Assembly (NCBI GenBank): GCA_015231175.1
Contig: JADGBZ010000006.1
Span: 1 to 64,000, forward strand
DNA from: Magnetococcales bacterium
GTDB lineage: Bacteria; Pseudomonadota; Magnetococcia; Magnetococcales; DC0425bin3
Direction: 5' to 3'
DNA length: 64,000 nt
In this document: positions 17,842-27,171 of the stretch, piece after piece
Position numbering within the stretch: position 1 is the first letter of the stretch
Layout of the letters: the number at the start of each line of letters is the position of its first letter
The notes under the pieces: model-generated
Seen by the model: only the letters and a program-made list of their open reading frames with translations
What the model was told of the DNA's origin: nothing
Databases searched by the model: none
Position numbers and translations under genes: made by a program

Positions 17842-19881
17842 TCACGGCATCCGGTTTTGACTCATAAGTGCATGGGGCGGGGCAAGGTTTTGCATGCCAG
17901 GCTGACCCGGGGAGATCACCCCCATGACGCTGCCGTCGCCATACTGGATTTGCCGATAGACAGCCAAACCGTGGGTGACCTTTTTGACGTAGTCCCGGGT
18001 CTCCTGAATCGGGATATCTTCGATAAAGTTCAGGGTATCCTTGAGCCTTCTGTCGGTGCGCAAATTTTCCGCCCGCGTCGGGCCGGCGTTGTAGGCAATG
18101 AGCGCCATGACCACATCACCATCGAACCGTTTAAGCATGCGGTAAAGGTAGGATTGCCCCAGGGCCAGGTTGTAGCCGGGTTCGCGCAGACGGAGAGGTG
18201 TGGATGCCTCCATCTTGAGTTTGCCAGCCTCCTCGCGGGCCGTGGGTGGCATGAGTTGCAGCAGACCCAAAGCGCCGCTGCGTGAGACAACGGTGGGGGA
18301 GAACAGACTCTCCTGCCGGCCCGTTCCCCAGACCAGGGCTGGATCGAGAATCCAACCTGTGGCAGGCCGCCAGGGCGGAATGGGAAAGAGTCCGGTCCAA
18401 TTCCGAATCCCCTGTTTGTGGTAAAGAGGCGTTGCCACCCGGATGGCATGATTCGGATCGCCGTAGGTTGTGGCGAGACATATCTGCTCCTGGGGGGAGA
18501 GACCGAATGGATCCGCCAAGGCCTGAACTTCCAATCCGTTATGATAGCTGCGTCCGATGGATTTCAAGATGGCCATCCGGGCCAGACCGGGTTGCAGATC
18601 CTGTCGTTCCAACAAGGAAGGGCTGCACTCCGTCTTCGATTGTGTCAACTCCGCCAATGTGCCCGGGTGGCTCATCTCCGCACCCAGGAAACCATAAAAC
18701 GTCTCCGGGTAGCGCCCCGCCAACTCCAGCCACCTGGTGGCTTCGGGTTTGTCGATACCCAGAAAGACGGCAGCCCAGATGGCCCCCTGACTGCGCAAGC
18801 GAAGATCATCCCCCTCTTCACCGAGTCGTTGGAACACTTCCACGGCAGCGCTCTTGTCGCCCAGTTTGTAGGCGCACCAACCGGCCAACCAGAAAGTGTC
18901 CGACAGCTTGCCCTCCTTCAGCTTGAGACTGGGTTGCAGAACCAGCCAGGCATTTCTGTAATCTTTTTTTGGATAGACCAGATCCTTGGCCAACCGATAG
19001 CGAACCCGCGAACCATCCTCCGCATTCAGATAACCACCCCATGGCCCCTGTAGCATGCTGATGGCCTGGGAGTGATGGCCACGGCGTCGGAGGTTCTCCA
19101 GGCGTTCAAACCAGATTTCGGAACTTTGCGCCATCTGGGTGGGAAGTTGGGCGACCATGGCATCGAACTGTTTGTCACCATTTTTCGCCGCAGCCAGGGT
19201 GAGAAAGTAGTTTTGGAGCGCCGGATCGTGCAAGGCGTACAACACCTCCGGCAGGGCGTTTCCCTTGCCTTTTTCGATCAGCGCCCTGGCCCTGGTTTCG
19301 TGGTCATCCCTGGTCAGTTGGCGGGAGATGGTCTGGGTGACCTGTTCCAGGGCGGGGGGAATGTCGTAGCCATTGCGGTAGTAGTCGCGCCAGATTCGCC
19401 AGGCATCTTCGATTCGCCGGTTGGCCAGGAGCGCCTCCAGGTAATTTTTTTGTTGGTCGGCTGTACGCGGCGGGCGACGGTCGAACCAGGCCAGAATGTC
19501 AGCCGTCGTACCCTCAAGAACGATACGCTCATCGAGCATGTTCAGCACTTTGCCAACGTGAGGATGATTGGGCCACCGGCGGGTAAAATGGCGAAGATCC
19601 GAGGTCAAGGGGCGCATCATTCTGGGATGCTGGAGCAACTCCAACTCCAGGTACGAGGCCAAAAGATCGTTGCTGGGCCAGCGGGAGCGGTCAAGCACCT
19701 CGGAGGTGATGGGAACGTCCGCGTCCAGCACATCAAACAGTCGGCGATAGGCTTCCACGCCGTTGTTGTTGTCGTCGTTGTCGGCGCGGGTGGGATGCGC
19801 CGTGACCAGGTCAACCAGCACAAAGGCACAGACGACGAACAGAAGAAGGTACAGACGGGAGAACGATCGAGTTGGCAGCAT
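17842..19881 (-). CDS. Soluble lytic murein transglycosylase (Slt70-like)
   Basis: The protein has about 679 residues with an N-terminal signal or anchor (LYLLLFVVCAFVLVDLVTA). A long alpha-helical superhelical U-domain region (to about residue 480) follows. The C-terminal GH23 lysozyme-like domain has the catalytic glutamate in WGTGRQESLFSPTVVS, then SGALGLLQLMPPTA and LALGQSYLYRML, AYNAGPTR. It cleaves the glycan backbone of peptidoglycan to 1,6-anhydro ends in the periplasm. The ATG at 19881 is preferred; a GTG at 19893 is an alternative. It is encoded directly after ftsY, with 7-19 bases between them. Confidence 0.93.
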   Translation of the reverse strand: MLPTRSFSRLYLLLFVVCAFVLVDLVTAHPTRADNDDNNNGVEAYRRLFDVLDADVPITSEVLDRSRWPSNDLLASYLELELLQHPRMMRPLTSDLRHFTRRWPNHPHVGKVLNMLDERIVLEGTTADILAWFDRRPPRTADQQKNYLEALLANRRIEDAWRIWRDYYRNGYDIPPALEQVTQTISRQLTRDDHETRARALIEKGKGNALPEVLYALHDPALQNYFLTLAAAKNGDKQFDAMVAQLPTQMAQSSEIWFERLENLRRRGHHSQAISMLQGPWGGYLNAEDGSRVRYRLAKDLVYPKKDYRNAWLVLQPSLKLKEGKLSDTFWLAGWCAYKLGDKSAAVEVFQRLGEEGDDLRLRSQGAIWAAVFLGIDKPEATRWLELAGRYPETFYGFLGAEMSHPGTLAELTQSKTECSPSLLERQDLQPGLARMAILKSIGRSYHNGLEVQALADPFGLSPQEQICLATTYGDPNHAIRVATPLYHKQGIRNWTGLFPIPPWRPATGWILDPALVWGTGRQESLFSPTVVSRSGALGLLQLMPPTAREEAGKLKMEASTPLRLREPGYNLALGQSYLYRMLKRFDGDVVMALIAYNAGPTRAENLRTDRRLKDTLNFIEDIPIQETRDYVKKVTHGLAVYRQIQYGDGSVMGVISPGQPGMQNLAPPHALMSQNRMP

Positions 19882-19899
19882 GGCAAAATCCACTGTCTC

Positions 19900-20811
19900 T
19901 CAGGCGCCGAACAGGGCTTCGACGAAATCGTTGGCAGAGAAGGGTTTGAGATCGTCCAACCCCTCGCCGACACCGATAAAATGGATGGGAAGTTTAAACT
20001 TTTCGGCAATGCCGACCACCACCCCGCCTCGGGCCGTGCCGTCAAGTTTGGTGATCACAAGGCCGGTCAACCCCAAGGCGTCATGAAACTGGGCGACCTG
20101 GTTGATGGCGTTCTGACCGGTGGTGGCGTCCATGACCAGCCAGATGTCGTGGGGCGCATGGGGATCCTTGCGTCCCAGAATTCTTTTGACCTTTTTCAGC
20201 TCTTCCATAAGGTTGGATTTGGTGTGCAGGCGCCCGGCGGTGTCGGCCAGCAACAGGTCGGCCCCGCGAGCGATGGCAGCGGCATGGGCATCAAAAATGA
20301 CCGAAGCACTGTCGGCATTTTGCCCCTGGGCAATCACGGGAACTTTGGCCCGTTCGCCCCAAATGCGCAACTGATCGACCGCCGCTGCCCGGAAGGTGTC
20401 GCCCGCAGCCAAAATCACCTGTTGACCGGAACGGGTAAACTGGGCAGCCAGTTTTCCGATCGTGGTTGTCTTGCCAACACCATTGACACCGACCACCAAA
20501 ATGACGTGGGGCTTGGCGCGACCGAGAACCAGGGGAACCTGGATCCGTTCCAGTCGCTCGCGGATCACCGCCTGGACCACCAGCCGCAGGGATGTCCCAT
20601 CGGCCTGGCGTTTTTCTTTCAGGCGGAGGCGCGCCTCCTCCAGAACGCGCTCCGTGATCTCCACACCGAAATCAGCGGTGATGAGCAACGCTTCCAGGTC
20701 TTCCAAAAGCTCCGCGTTGACCTGGCCCTTGGCCAGCAACACGTCCAATTTTTTGACAAATCCCTCGCGCGTTCGGCTCAGCCCTGAACGCAAACGTTCC
20801 AACAACGCCAT
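19900..20811 (-). CDS. ftsY: Signal recognition particle receptor FtsY
   Basis: The 303-residue NG-domain GTPase has GVNGVGKTTTIGKLAA (G1), AAGDTFRAAAVDQL (G2/I-box), LLADTAGRLHTKSNLMEEL (G3), ITKLDGTARGG (G4) and IHFIGVGEGLDDLKPF near the end. There is no long acidic A domain; the protein opens directly with the N domain (LRSGLSRTREGFVKKLDVLL). It docks SRP-ribosome complexes at the inner membrane. Length and motifs match short alphaproteobacterial FtsY proteins. Confidence 0.97.
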   Translation of the reverse strand: MALLERLRSGLSRTREGFVKKLDVLLAKGQVNAELLEDLEALLITADFGVEITERVLEEARLRLKEKRQADGTSLRLVVQAVIRERLERIQVPLVLGRAKPHVILVVGVNGVGKTTTIGKLAAQFTRSGQQVILAAGDTFRAAAVDQLRIWGERAKVPVIAQGQNADSASVIFDAHAAAIARGADLLLADTAGRLHTKSNLMEELKKVKRILGRKDPHAPHDIWLVMDATTGQNAINQVAQFHDALGLTGLVITKLDGTARGGVVVGIAEKFKLPIHFIGVGEGLDDLKPFSANDFVEALFGA

Positions 20812-20857
20812 GTCAACTCCCGACCATCCTTGTCAAGGTTTGCGTTTTGCGACTGTT

Positions 20858-21271
20858 TCAGTGTTCATGTTTTGCCACAAACCCCAACTTGGCGGCCACG
20901 GCCTCCAGGTCAGCCCAAAAAAATTCGTTGCCCCGATAGCCCCGAAAACGGGCCCGTTCCACCCCCGAGGAGTCCAACACCAAAATGGTGGGGGTGAAAC
21001 ACATCTCCTTGGCCAGAACGGCATACTCCTTGGGAGGATCAAAGGTATCCACCCGCACCATGGGAAGATGCTGACCGATGTCGGTTTTAGGGTAAGCTTT
21101 GGCGATCTCCCGGTCGAAGGCCTGGCAATAATGGCAGCCTTCGTTGACAAAAACCACGACCCGGCCAAGAATTTCAGCCTCCTGGGTCGCGGTCATCCCC
21201 TGTCGGGTTGTCATCGTCATGGTCAACAGCATGAGGCAAAGAGTGCCTGTTATGGCGATCAGTTTTTTCAC
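20858..21271 (-). CDS. Secreted thioredoxin-like protein
   Basis: About 137 residues. A hydrophobic signal (LIAITGTLCLMLLTMTM) is followed by a thioredoxin fold. The active-site-like motif is CHYC in VVFVNEGCHYCQAFDREIA, and the cis-proline region is CFTPTILVLDSSG. Such SoxW/DsbE-type proteins act as periplasmic thiol reductases. The GTG near 21271 has AAGGGA about eight bases upstream and gives a positively charged signal start (KK). A longer frame with a TTG start at 21313 is less likely. It is divergent from the glycosyltransferase gene, with about 75 bases between them. Confidence 0.85.
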   Translation of the reverse strand: MKKLIAITGTLCLMLLTMTMTTRQGMTATQEAEILGRVVVFVNEGCHYCQAFDREIAKAYPKTDIGQHLPMVRVDTFDPPKEYAVLAKEMCFTPTILVLDSSGVERARFRGYRGNEFFWADLEAVAAKLGFVAKHEH

Positions 21272-21346
21272 CGGATGTCCCTTTGTCTGGTGGCCGAGGT
21301 GATCAGGTCGCAATTATCTTGCCACCATTTGCCCAGGCGTGCAAAC

Positions 21347-22399
21347 ATGCTTGAACCACGGCTGTCGGTGATCATTCCCACCCTGAACGAGGCGCATGCC
21401 CTGCCCGGATTGTTGACACAGTTGGCCGGGCAGCGACAGGTCGACATGGAGGTAATTGTCGCCGATGGGGGCTCGCAGGACGCGACCCGCACGGTGGCAG
21501 AGGCGGGTGGGGCGCGTTGCGTGGCGGCGCCGCAGGGTCGTGGGGCGCAGTTGCAGGCCGGAGCTGCCGTGGCGCAGGGAAAAGAACTCCTTTTTCTGCA
21601 TGCCGACTCCTCGTTGACGGATCCCGAACAGTTGGCAACAGCCCTGGAGGCCTTGGAACAGGCCAGGCAACGTCTGGGACATGACCGCGTGGCCGGACAT
21701 TTTGCCCTCCACTTCCATGATGCCAAAGGGGCCCTGGCACGACGATTGGGCTTTCATGCCGCCAAGAGCGCCCTGAATCGTGAAGGGTGTACCCATGGTG
21801 ATCAGGGTTGGATGATGTCGCAACGTTTTTATCAGAGGTTGGGTGGTTTCAATGCCAATCTGGCCTTCATGGAAGATCAGGAACTGGCCGGGCGCATCCG
21901 CCGCTCCGGAGTGTGGATCACCTTGCCCGGGGTGTTGGCCACTTCGGCGCGCCGTTTTCAACAGGAGGGATATTTCCGGCGCACGCTCCTGAATGCCCTC
22001 ATCATGACCTGTTACCACACCGGCTGGGACACGTTTTTTCAACGAGCGCCGGAACTGTACCGGCAGCAGGATCGTACCCGCCCTTTGCAACTGGCCCCCT
22101 TCTTCCGCCTGCTTGGGCAACTCAACCGCGAGGCCGGGCTGCGGGTGACGTGGCAACGCTGGCAAGCCGTGGGACGGTATGCCCGGCAAGCCATGTGGCA
22201 ACCGTTTTTTCTTTTGGATCTGATCCTGCCACCCCAGTGGCGGCGCACCCCGCACCCCTGCCTGGATTTTTATGACCGGGTGTGGGCACGCTGGACTCAA
22301 CGCTGGCCGTTCGATGGCGTGGCCATGGTGATCGTCTGGCTTGCCTGCCGTCTGTTTTGGGGATGGTATGCTGTCAAGGCATATGTTGAGAAAAAGTAA
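21347..22399 (+). CDS. Glycosyltransferase, TIGR04283 (rSAM/selenodomain-associated transferase 2) type
   Basis: This GT-A family 2 enzyme has about 350 residues. It shows LSVIIPTLNEAHALPGLL, IVADGGSQDATRTVAEAG (the DGGS nucleotide-sugar motif), GRGAQLQAGAAVAQGKELLF, FLHADSSL (the HAD metal site) and FMEDQELAGRIRRSG. This pattern and the LHADS box are characteristic of TIGR04283. The C-terminal 130 residues extend beyond the usual about 230-residue protein and contain basic and aromatic stretches and a final hydrophobic helix (VAMVIVWLACRLFWGW) that may anchor it. The ATG at 21347 was chosen because upstream codons are antisense to ftsY. A radical SAM gene follows. Confidence 0.88.
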   Translation: MLEPRLSVIIPTLNEAHALPGLLTQLAGQRQVDMEVIVADGGSQDATRTVAEAGGARCVAAPQGRGAQLQAGAAVAQGKELLFLHADSSLTDPEQLATALEALEQARQRLGHDRVAGHFALHFHDAKGALARRLGFHAAKSALNREGCTHGDQGWMMSQRFYQRLGGFNANLAFMEDQELAGRIRRSGVWITLPGVLATSARRFQQEGYFRRTLLNALIMTCYHTGWDTFFQRAPELYRQQDRTRPLQLAPFFRLLGQLNREAGLRVTWQRWQAVGRYARQAMWQPFFLLDLILPPQWRRTPHPCLDFYDRVWARWTQRWPFDGVAMVIVWLACRLFWGWYAVKAYVEKK

Positions 22400-22550
22400 C
22401 TATTCAACACCCCTGCAAGAAAAGCTTGGACATGAAAGCTTTTGTCAGGGCTTCGCCCCGAACCCCACCAGGGCGCTGCCCTGGACCCGCCAGGGAGCCA
22501 GCCCCCTGGACCCCGATTGTTACCAGACGCTGGACAGTTGCGAGGAAAAA
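22400..22550 (+). repeat. Dispersed GC-rich hairpin repeat, copy 3
   Basis: This well-preserved copy carries ACTATTCAACACCCCTGCAA at its head, then GGACATGAAAGCTTTTGTCA, CGCCCCGAACCCCACCAGGG, CGCTGCCCTGGACCCGCCAG and CCCCCTGGACCCCGATTGTT. Its tail (GAGGAAAAA) supplies the ribosome binding site of the downstream radical SAM gene. Its head touches the stop codon of the glycosyltransferase. Confidence 0.9.
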
Positions 22551-22555
22551 TTCTG

Positions 22556-24211
22556 ATGGAGTTTGATCCGGTCAACGCACTGCATGTCGATTACCTGGAG
22601 GGAAAACGCCACGCTTTCAAAGAAGCGATGGCCCGGGTGAATCGCTTGCCGGAGTACATTTGGCCGGCAGCCTGTTTTCCTGGCCCCACCCAGGGTATTG
22701 CCGGCGCCCTGTTTGCCCGTGGGTGGCTGTTGGAACATGTCCACCCGCGTTATCACGCCGACGTTCTGGCCGTCTCCCGCAATCGTCAACTCTCCTGGCT
22801 GGTTGACCTGCTCCAGCATGCGGAAAACTCGACCATCCCCCATTTTGTCGATCGGTTTTTGACCTGTTGGTGGCCAGAGGGGCTGCCTGACCGGGAGAGC
22901 CTGGTGCAACGCATTCTGGGACGTTGGGAGGCCATGGACCCGTTCCGGGAGACCCGCCAAACGACCTATCGACGTATCCAGGCAGAACAAAAACGTGAAT
23001 TTGGCGCTTTCGACGACGCCTTCGATCGTGAACGCCTGGATCTGCTTGACCGATTGCCCGATCCGGCTCCGGGTTCCACACGTTTGGCCAAAGCAGGCCT
23101 GGTACCCGGTCTGGCTTGCCGCCAAAGTTGCCGGCACTGCATGTTTGTCTGGCGGCCCCCGACGCGGCATGCTCCCGATCCCGGACCACTCTTCGATCTG
23201 GTCAATACCCTGTCCAACAAAATTCTTTTTACGGGTGGCGATCTGAGCGGCCATATGGACTCCCTGCTGCGTGCCTTGCGCACCATGGACCGGGTCAGCT
23301 ACTTTGCCGTGCTCCTGAATGGCGATTTTGCCGAGAGTCTGGCAGCCGCCACAGAATTTTTTGCGCAGTTGCGGCAGGCCCTGGCCTCCCGGCCCCGCCA
23401 CGCCTCTCCGGCAGAGGTGATGGTGCAGATCAGTTTTGACGAATTTCACCAGGAGATTCTGGCCGATCGGCATGGCAACCTGTCCGAGCGCATTCCGGTG
23501 GCGCGTATTGCCCACATCATGGTGGCATCCCTGGCGTTTCCCGACATCCAATTGACCCTGCTGCACAAGCAGAACCGCCTCAATTTTGCCAATGAACTGT
23601 TCCGGCGCGGTGTCTTCTCCCGATTGGCGCGTGAGCTGGGTCAGCTTGGCCATCGTCTTGAGGTGCGCGCCTGTTCCGCCTCCCCGCGCCTCAAGGCCGA
23701 TCCGGTCAATCCTGCCCATGCGGGGTCCGTCATTCGCGATGTCCTTCTGGTTCTCGCCGATCAGCCGCAGCGCATCATTCAAATGACGAGTTCCACCATT
23801 GATGCCCACGGGCGTGCGGAGCGCCTGGATCCCAGCGAATACATCAACGAACGCGCCTACATGCAGCGCATTCTTGCCCAGGGTCCGCCCGACACCGAAC
23901 GTTTCGATACCGATCTCATGTTTCACTACCACGGACCGGTGACCCTCTTCGCTGCCCTCCACTACACCCTGGGAGATTGGCGTCACGATGCGGCAGCCAC
24001 CATTCTGGCCCGACATCGCAAGGATCCCCTCTGTCGGGCATTGGAAAAATTTGCCGCACCCCTGCTCGACCTCTATGCCGAAGTTCAAGATGACCTGCCC
24101 ACCCTCCTGGAGCGCGCCACCGGCCCCCACCACCTCTTTCACCGCCTGACGCGAGAGGGGCGGGTTCGGTTGCATTTGACCAGGCGGTTGTTGTGTACGG
24201 ATCCCCTTTGA
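22556..24211 (+). CDS. Radical SAM-like protein of unknown function
   Basis: The 551-residue protein has no close named family that I recognise. The cluster motif CRQSCRHC (CX3CX2C) sits at C188, C192 and C195, unusually late, after a helical N-terminal region of about 185 residues. A glycine-rich KILFTGGDLSGHMDSLL follows about 40 residues later, as for the SAM-binding GGE-type motif, and VMVQISFDEFHQEIL resembles a later barrel strand. The C-terminal 150 residues are variable. The ATG has GAGGA about nine bases upstream. It follows a TIGR04283 glycosyltransferase, a family named for association with radical SAM proteins, so peptide or small-molecule modification is plausible but unproven. 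Confidence 0.7.
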   Translation: MEFDPVNALHVDYLEGKRHAFKEAMARVNRLPEYIWPAACFPGPTQGIAGALFARGWLLEHVHPRYHADVLAVSRNRQLSWLVDLLQHAENSTIPHFVDRFLTCWWPEGLPDRESLVQRILGRWEAMDPFRETRQTTYRRIQAEQKREFGAFDDAFDRERLDLLDRLPDPAPGSTRLAKAGLVPGLACRQSCRHCMFVWRPPTRHAPDPGPLFDLVNTLSNKILFTGGDLSGHMDSLLRALRTMDRVSYFAVLLNGDFAESLAAATEFFAQLRQALASRPRHASPAEVMVQISFDEFHQEILADRHGNLSERIPVARIAHIMVASLAFPDIQLTLLHKQNRLNFANELFRRGVFSRLARELGQLGHRLEVRACSASPRLKADPVNPAHAGSVIRDVLLVLADQPQRIIQMTSSTIDAHGRAERLDPSEYINERAYMQRILAQGPPDTERFDTDLMFHYHGPVTLFAALHYTLGDWRHDAAATILARHRKDPLCRALEKFAAPLLDLYAEVQDDLPTLLERATGPHHLFHRLTREGRVRLHLTRRLLCTDPL

Positions 24212-24360
24212 TATGGAGATTTGATGAAATTGCGTTGGTAAATGTGAAGAGCCAGAGTTTTCATCGTTGCAGTGAAGGTGACCCGTGGTTCTTCCCTGGT
24301 CCATACTTTTCCCAAGTTATGGGCACTTTTGCATTCCGAGTCGGTCGATTCGATCCCATT
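24212..24360. other. Left junction of AT-rich island
   Basis: These 149 bases lie between the radical SAM gene and the end of the restriction endonuclease gene. Base composition drops from GC-rich to AT-rich within them. No gene, terminator or flanking repeat is evident. Confidence 0.4.
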
Positions 24361-25449
24361 TCAGACACCTTCATCATAAAAAGCGGTCAGTGCAGTGGCA
24401 AACCAGAAAAGTTGATCATCATTAAAGTCAGTACTGATCCATTCTGGAAGGGTGCTCCTGGAAAACTGAAGATTCTGAAGCGCAACTGCAAGTTGTCTAA
24501 TCTTGGCGTTAATACGATCTTCTATAGCTGCATTTTCAACCCCAAGCGCAAGGGCACGCGCCAATCCAAGAAGAATCTCGAGAAATACAAATTTGGCTGA
24601 TGCTGGATCATCTGGTTGACCGATAAACGACCAAAAATCTCGACCAATTCGACGGTAGACCCTGATTTTTTTGGTCTTCTTGTCAATAAGAACACCTGGG
24701 TATTTGACGCGGTCTTCCTCGACAAAACCGTACTCAAGCAGTTTCACCAAAATTTGGTTTTCTTTATTGTTTGTGGTTCGATCTGTCCCATAAGTAAGCC
24801 CAAGCACAATATCAATATTATCAACTCCAGGATATGATGATTTTGTTTGAGACGCCCAAATTTCAATATTGTCGCGGATTGCGGCTGTCATGCCCTGTAC
24901 CTGGGTATCATTAATTGTGTTTGGACCACTCTTGATAGATGTCATGAAACGACGTTTGCCAACAACGCATGATCGATCAATCTCCCGCCATTGAGAAGTT
25001 GTTCTTTGACGGGCACGATTCTCACGCGACAATCCATTGAGAGCATCAAATTCAGTCTGTTTTTCCGGAGGGTCAGTCCACCTGACGTCGGCTCGAATTG
25101 GGTATTGTCCTACGAATGCCGCCTCGACAGATTTTCCGAATGAAGTTTCCAATGCCATATATAACTTACTGTTAAACAGGAATCTGCCAAATGCTGTTGG
25201 ATCATCGAGATTTGTGACACTGGCAGCAGTCATGAGCACATATGGGTTTGCACGATAATCCGAAAGTCCGTCGCGTCTTTCAAAAGCAGCAGGCACATTC
25301 TTACTGATGTATTCGGACAAAAGTCCGCAGAGGTTATTTATTCGCTTGCGGTTTACCTTTTTGAAAAGGGTATAAACCTCACCGGGATCGAACCGATGAC
25401 AATTGGCTTTCAATATGTCGAAAAACGGATTTTTTAATCTTTTAGCCAT
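24361..25449 (-). CDS. Type II restriction endonuclease
   Basis: The 362-residue protein lies 9 bases downstream of a cytosine-5 methyltransferase gene, which is the main reason for the call. A segment FMTSIKSGPNTINDTQVQGM and an adjacent DIVLGLTYGTDRTTNNKENQ are reminiscent of PD-(D/E)XK-type type II endonucleases in which the IKSGPxxxND block includes the catalytic lysine. I believe the PmeII-like group shows this, but cannot confirm. Recognition sequence is unknown. Codon use and AT content differ from neighbours, in keeping with horizontal transfer. The protein appears intact. Confidence 0.75.
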   Translation of the reverse strand: MAKRLKNPFFDILKANCHRFDPGEVYTLFKKVNRKRINNLCGLLSEYISKNVPAAFERRDGLSDYRANPYVLMTAASVTNLDDPTAFGRFLFNSKLYMALETSFGKSVEAAFVGQYPIRADVRWTDPPEKQTEFDALNGLSRENRARQRTTSQWREIDRSCVVGKRRFMTSIKSGPNTINDTQVQGMTAAIRDNIEIWASQTKSSYPGVDNIDIVLGLTYGTDRTTNNKENQILVKLLEYGFVEEDRVKYPGVLIDKKTKKIRVYRRIGRDFWSFIGQPDDPASAKFVFLEILLGLARALALGVENAAIEDRINAKIRQLAVALQNLQFSRSTLPEWISTDFNDDQLFWFATALTAFYDEGV

Positions 25450-25458
25450 TATCCATCC

Positions 25459-26835
25459 TTAACCAATAACACGTGTGCGCCGCAATGTTTGCGGTGATTC
25501 ATATGTATTTTTTGAATTGTCTTCGCCATCCTTCCAGACAAACGTCTTGCCAGATTTAAACCATTGCCTTGTCCTGATATGTGACTGGAGGTAAATGATC
25601 CTATGGTTTTTCGGTGCGTCAACTAAATGGTCATCATTTCCATCTATGCGGTCGAGAAATTCGGCAATCGCATTCCCAGAGACGATTCCGAGACGCACAG
25701 GGACGGCATTTCCTACTTGAGCGTACTGCTGGGCAGCCGTACCGCAAAACGCCCAGTCAATCGGGAATTCCTGGATCAACGCATATTCTTTCAAACTGAG
25801 TGCCCGTACTTCTGTGGGATGGCAAAGTGACGTGCCGGCATGATTTGGCATTGTTACCAGAGTTGGACATGGCAGGTCGAAGGTGAGCCTGCGCCACCAA
25901 CCTGACCGACCTCCTTTGGCAAACCAAGCACGCCCCATGGACTCTTTCTGAATTTCCAGCGGCAAACTGCGCCAGTTCGATCCTTCAGGAACCATAGCCA
26001 AATAGGATTTCTTGCGCGGACTGAAATCCATGATAACGTCGCCGGGGTTATCTAGATGGCCAATTGCGTCACGGAGTGTCCGCCACGGCTTGACTCTGCC
26101 ATCCTCTTTAACAAATTCGGATGATGATCGACCATTGTTTGGTGCGCACGGAGACCCGTGAGTTGGATTTGGAAAATCAAACTGGATGCCGAGGCGATTA
26201 CCGATAAATAAAGCGCGCTCGCGCAATTGAGGCGCACCATAATTAACGGCATTAACCTCGAAACAGTCCATATGATACCCGCACCCTTCAACACATGTCA
26301 GATCTTCGGCGAATAGGCGTACAACGGATCCTGGCTCCTCTTCAGTCTCCAGTGGAGAACCCCCTCGCTCAGGCCTGGTTGCGATAGGCCTGTGACGCAA
26401 TGCAGCCGACAAAAGCCCCCTCACGTTTTCCATCAAAAACATGCGAGGTTTCATGCATTCTATAAAACGGAGAAAATCCCATGGCAAAGTTCCCCGTGGA
26501 TCCTGGATGGTCCCACGTTTGCCAGCGGTACTGAATGCCTGACACGGTGGTCCGCCAACCAATAAGTCAAGCTCCCCAGGTTTCAGACCAGCTGCGGCAA
26601 GCACCTTTTTCGGATCAAGGTTGGTGATGTCTTCCTCAAAGATAGCCAAGTGTGTATGGAGTTTTCCTGCCTCCTTGTTGGCACGGATGGTATCACAAAA
26701 TGATCGTTCCTTATCAACGCAAGCCAAAATATTAAATCGACCTGTCTCATGCAGGCCAATATCTAAACCCATTGCGCCCGAAAAAAGCGAAATGGTACTA
26801 TACTGTTTAGGATCTGTCCTGCCGCACGAGGTCAT
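25459..26835 (-). CDS. DNA (cytosine-5) methyltransferase
   Basis: The 458-residue enzyme carries C5-methyltransferase motifs in canonical order: I (SLFSGAMGLDIGLHETG), IV with the catalytic Cys in GGPPCQAFSTAGKRG, VI (MFLMENVRGLLSAAL), VIII (APQLRERALFIGNRLG), IX (LTFDLPCPTLVTMPNHAG and RALSLKEYALIQEFP) and X (QYAQVGNAVPVRLG). The target-recognition region lies between VIII and IX. It protects host sites from the endonuclease encoded downstream. No Vsr repair gene or controller (C) protein was found beside it. The start ATG at 26835 directly abuts a divergent ATG on the other strand. Confidence 0.94.
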   Translation of the reverse strand: MTSCGRTDPKQYSTISLFSGAMGLDIGLHETGRFNILACVDKERSFCDTIRANKEAGKLHTHLAIFEEDITNLDPKKVLAAAGLKPGELDLLVGGPPCQAFSTAGKRGTIQDPRGTLPWDFLRFIECMKPRMFLMENVRGLLSAALRHRPIATRPERGGSPLETEEEPGSVVRLFAEDLTCVEGCGYHMDCFEVNAVNYGAPQLRERALFIGNRLGIQFDFPNPTHGSPCAPNNGRSSSEFVKEDGRVKPWRTLRDAIGHLDNPGDVIMDFSPRKKSYLAMVPEGSNWRSLPLEIQKESMGRAWFAKGGRSGWWRRLTFDLPCPTLVTMPNHAGTSLCHPTEVRALSLKEYALIQEFPIDWAFCGTAAQQYAQVGNAVPVRLGIVSGNAIAEFLDRIDGNDDHLVDAPKNHRIIYLQSHIRTRQWFKSGKTFVWKDGEDNSKNTYESPQTLRRTRVIG

Positions 26836-27171
26836 GCAAATCCTCTTGATTCTGTGGAAGCGTGAGTTCCAAAAAACGGTTTATGGGAATACCCTGCCTA
26901 ACACAACTCCTGCCGGACACAATCTCCCCTTAAACATGAAGTATATGAGTATATTTTTAGGCGCACTCACAATCAATAAGGAAAAAGCAACTTCCGACTC
27001 CGGAGGGGAACCAAGTTTCTTCTCGAACCGCTCATGCCAACCAAATTTTTCCCCAGAATCCAGATTTCATAGTGAACTTGTTGCCACATTTTGGCAAGGC
27101 GATTGGTCACCAATTGCAAGCTCTCTCACCGATCCAGAACGAAACACCCTCTTGGGGAATGAGAAGAAGCC
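26836..27171 (+). other. Spacer with possible gene remnant upstream of hybrid kinase
   Basis: This region of 336 bases separates the methyltransferase start from the next kinase gene. A plus-strand frame stays open from 26834 to 27175, and its stop overlaps the kinase ATG as ATGA. Its C-terminal end (VATFWQGDWSPIASSLTDPE) is less AT-rich than the rest and could be the stump of a former operon partner cut by island insertion. The 5' half has no family resemblance. It is not called as a gene. Confidence 0.3.
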
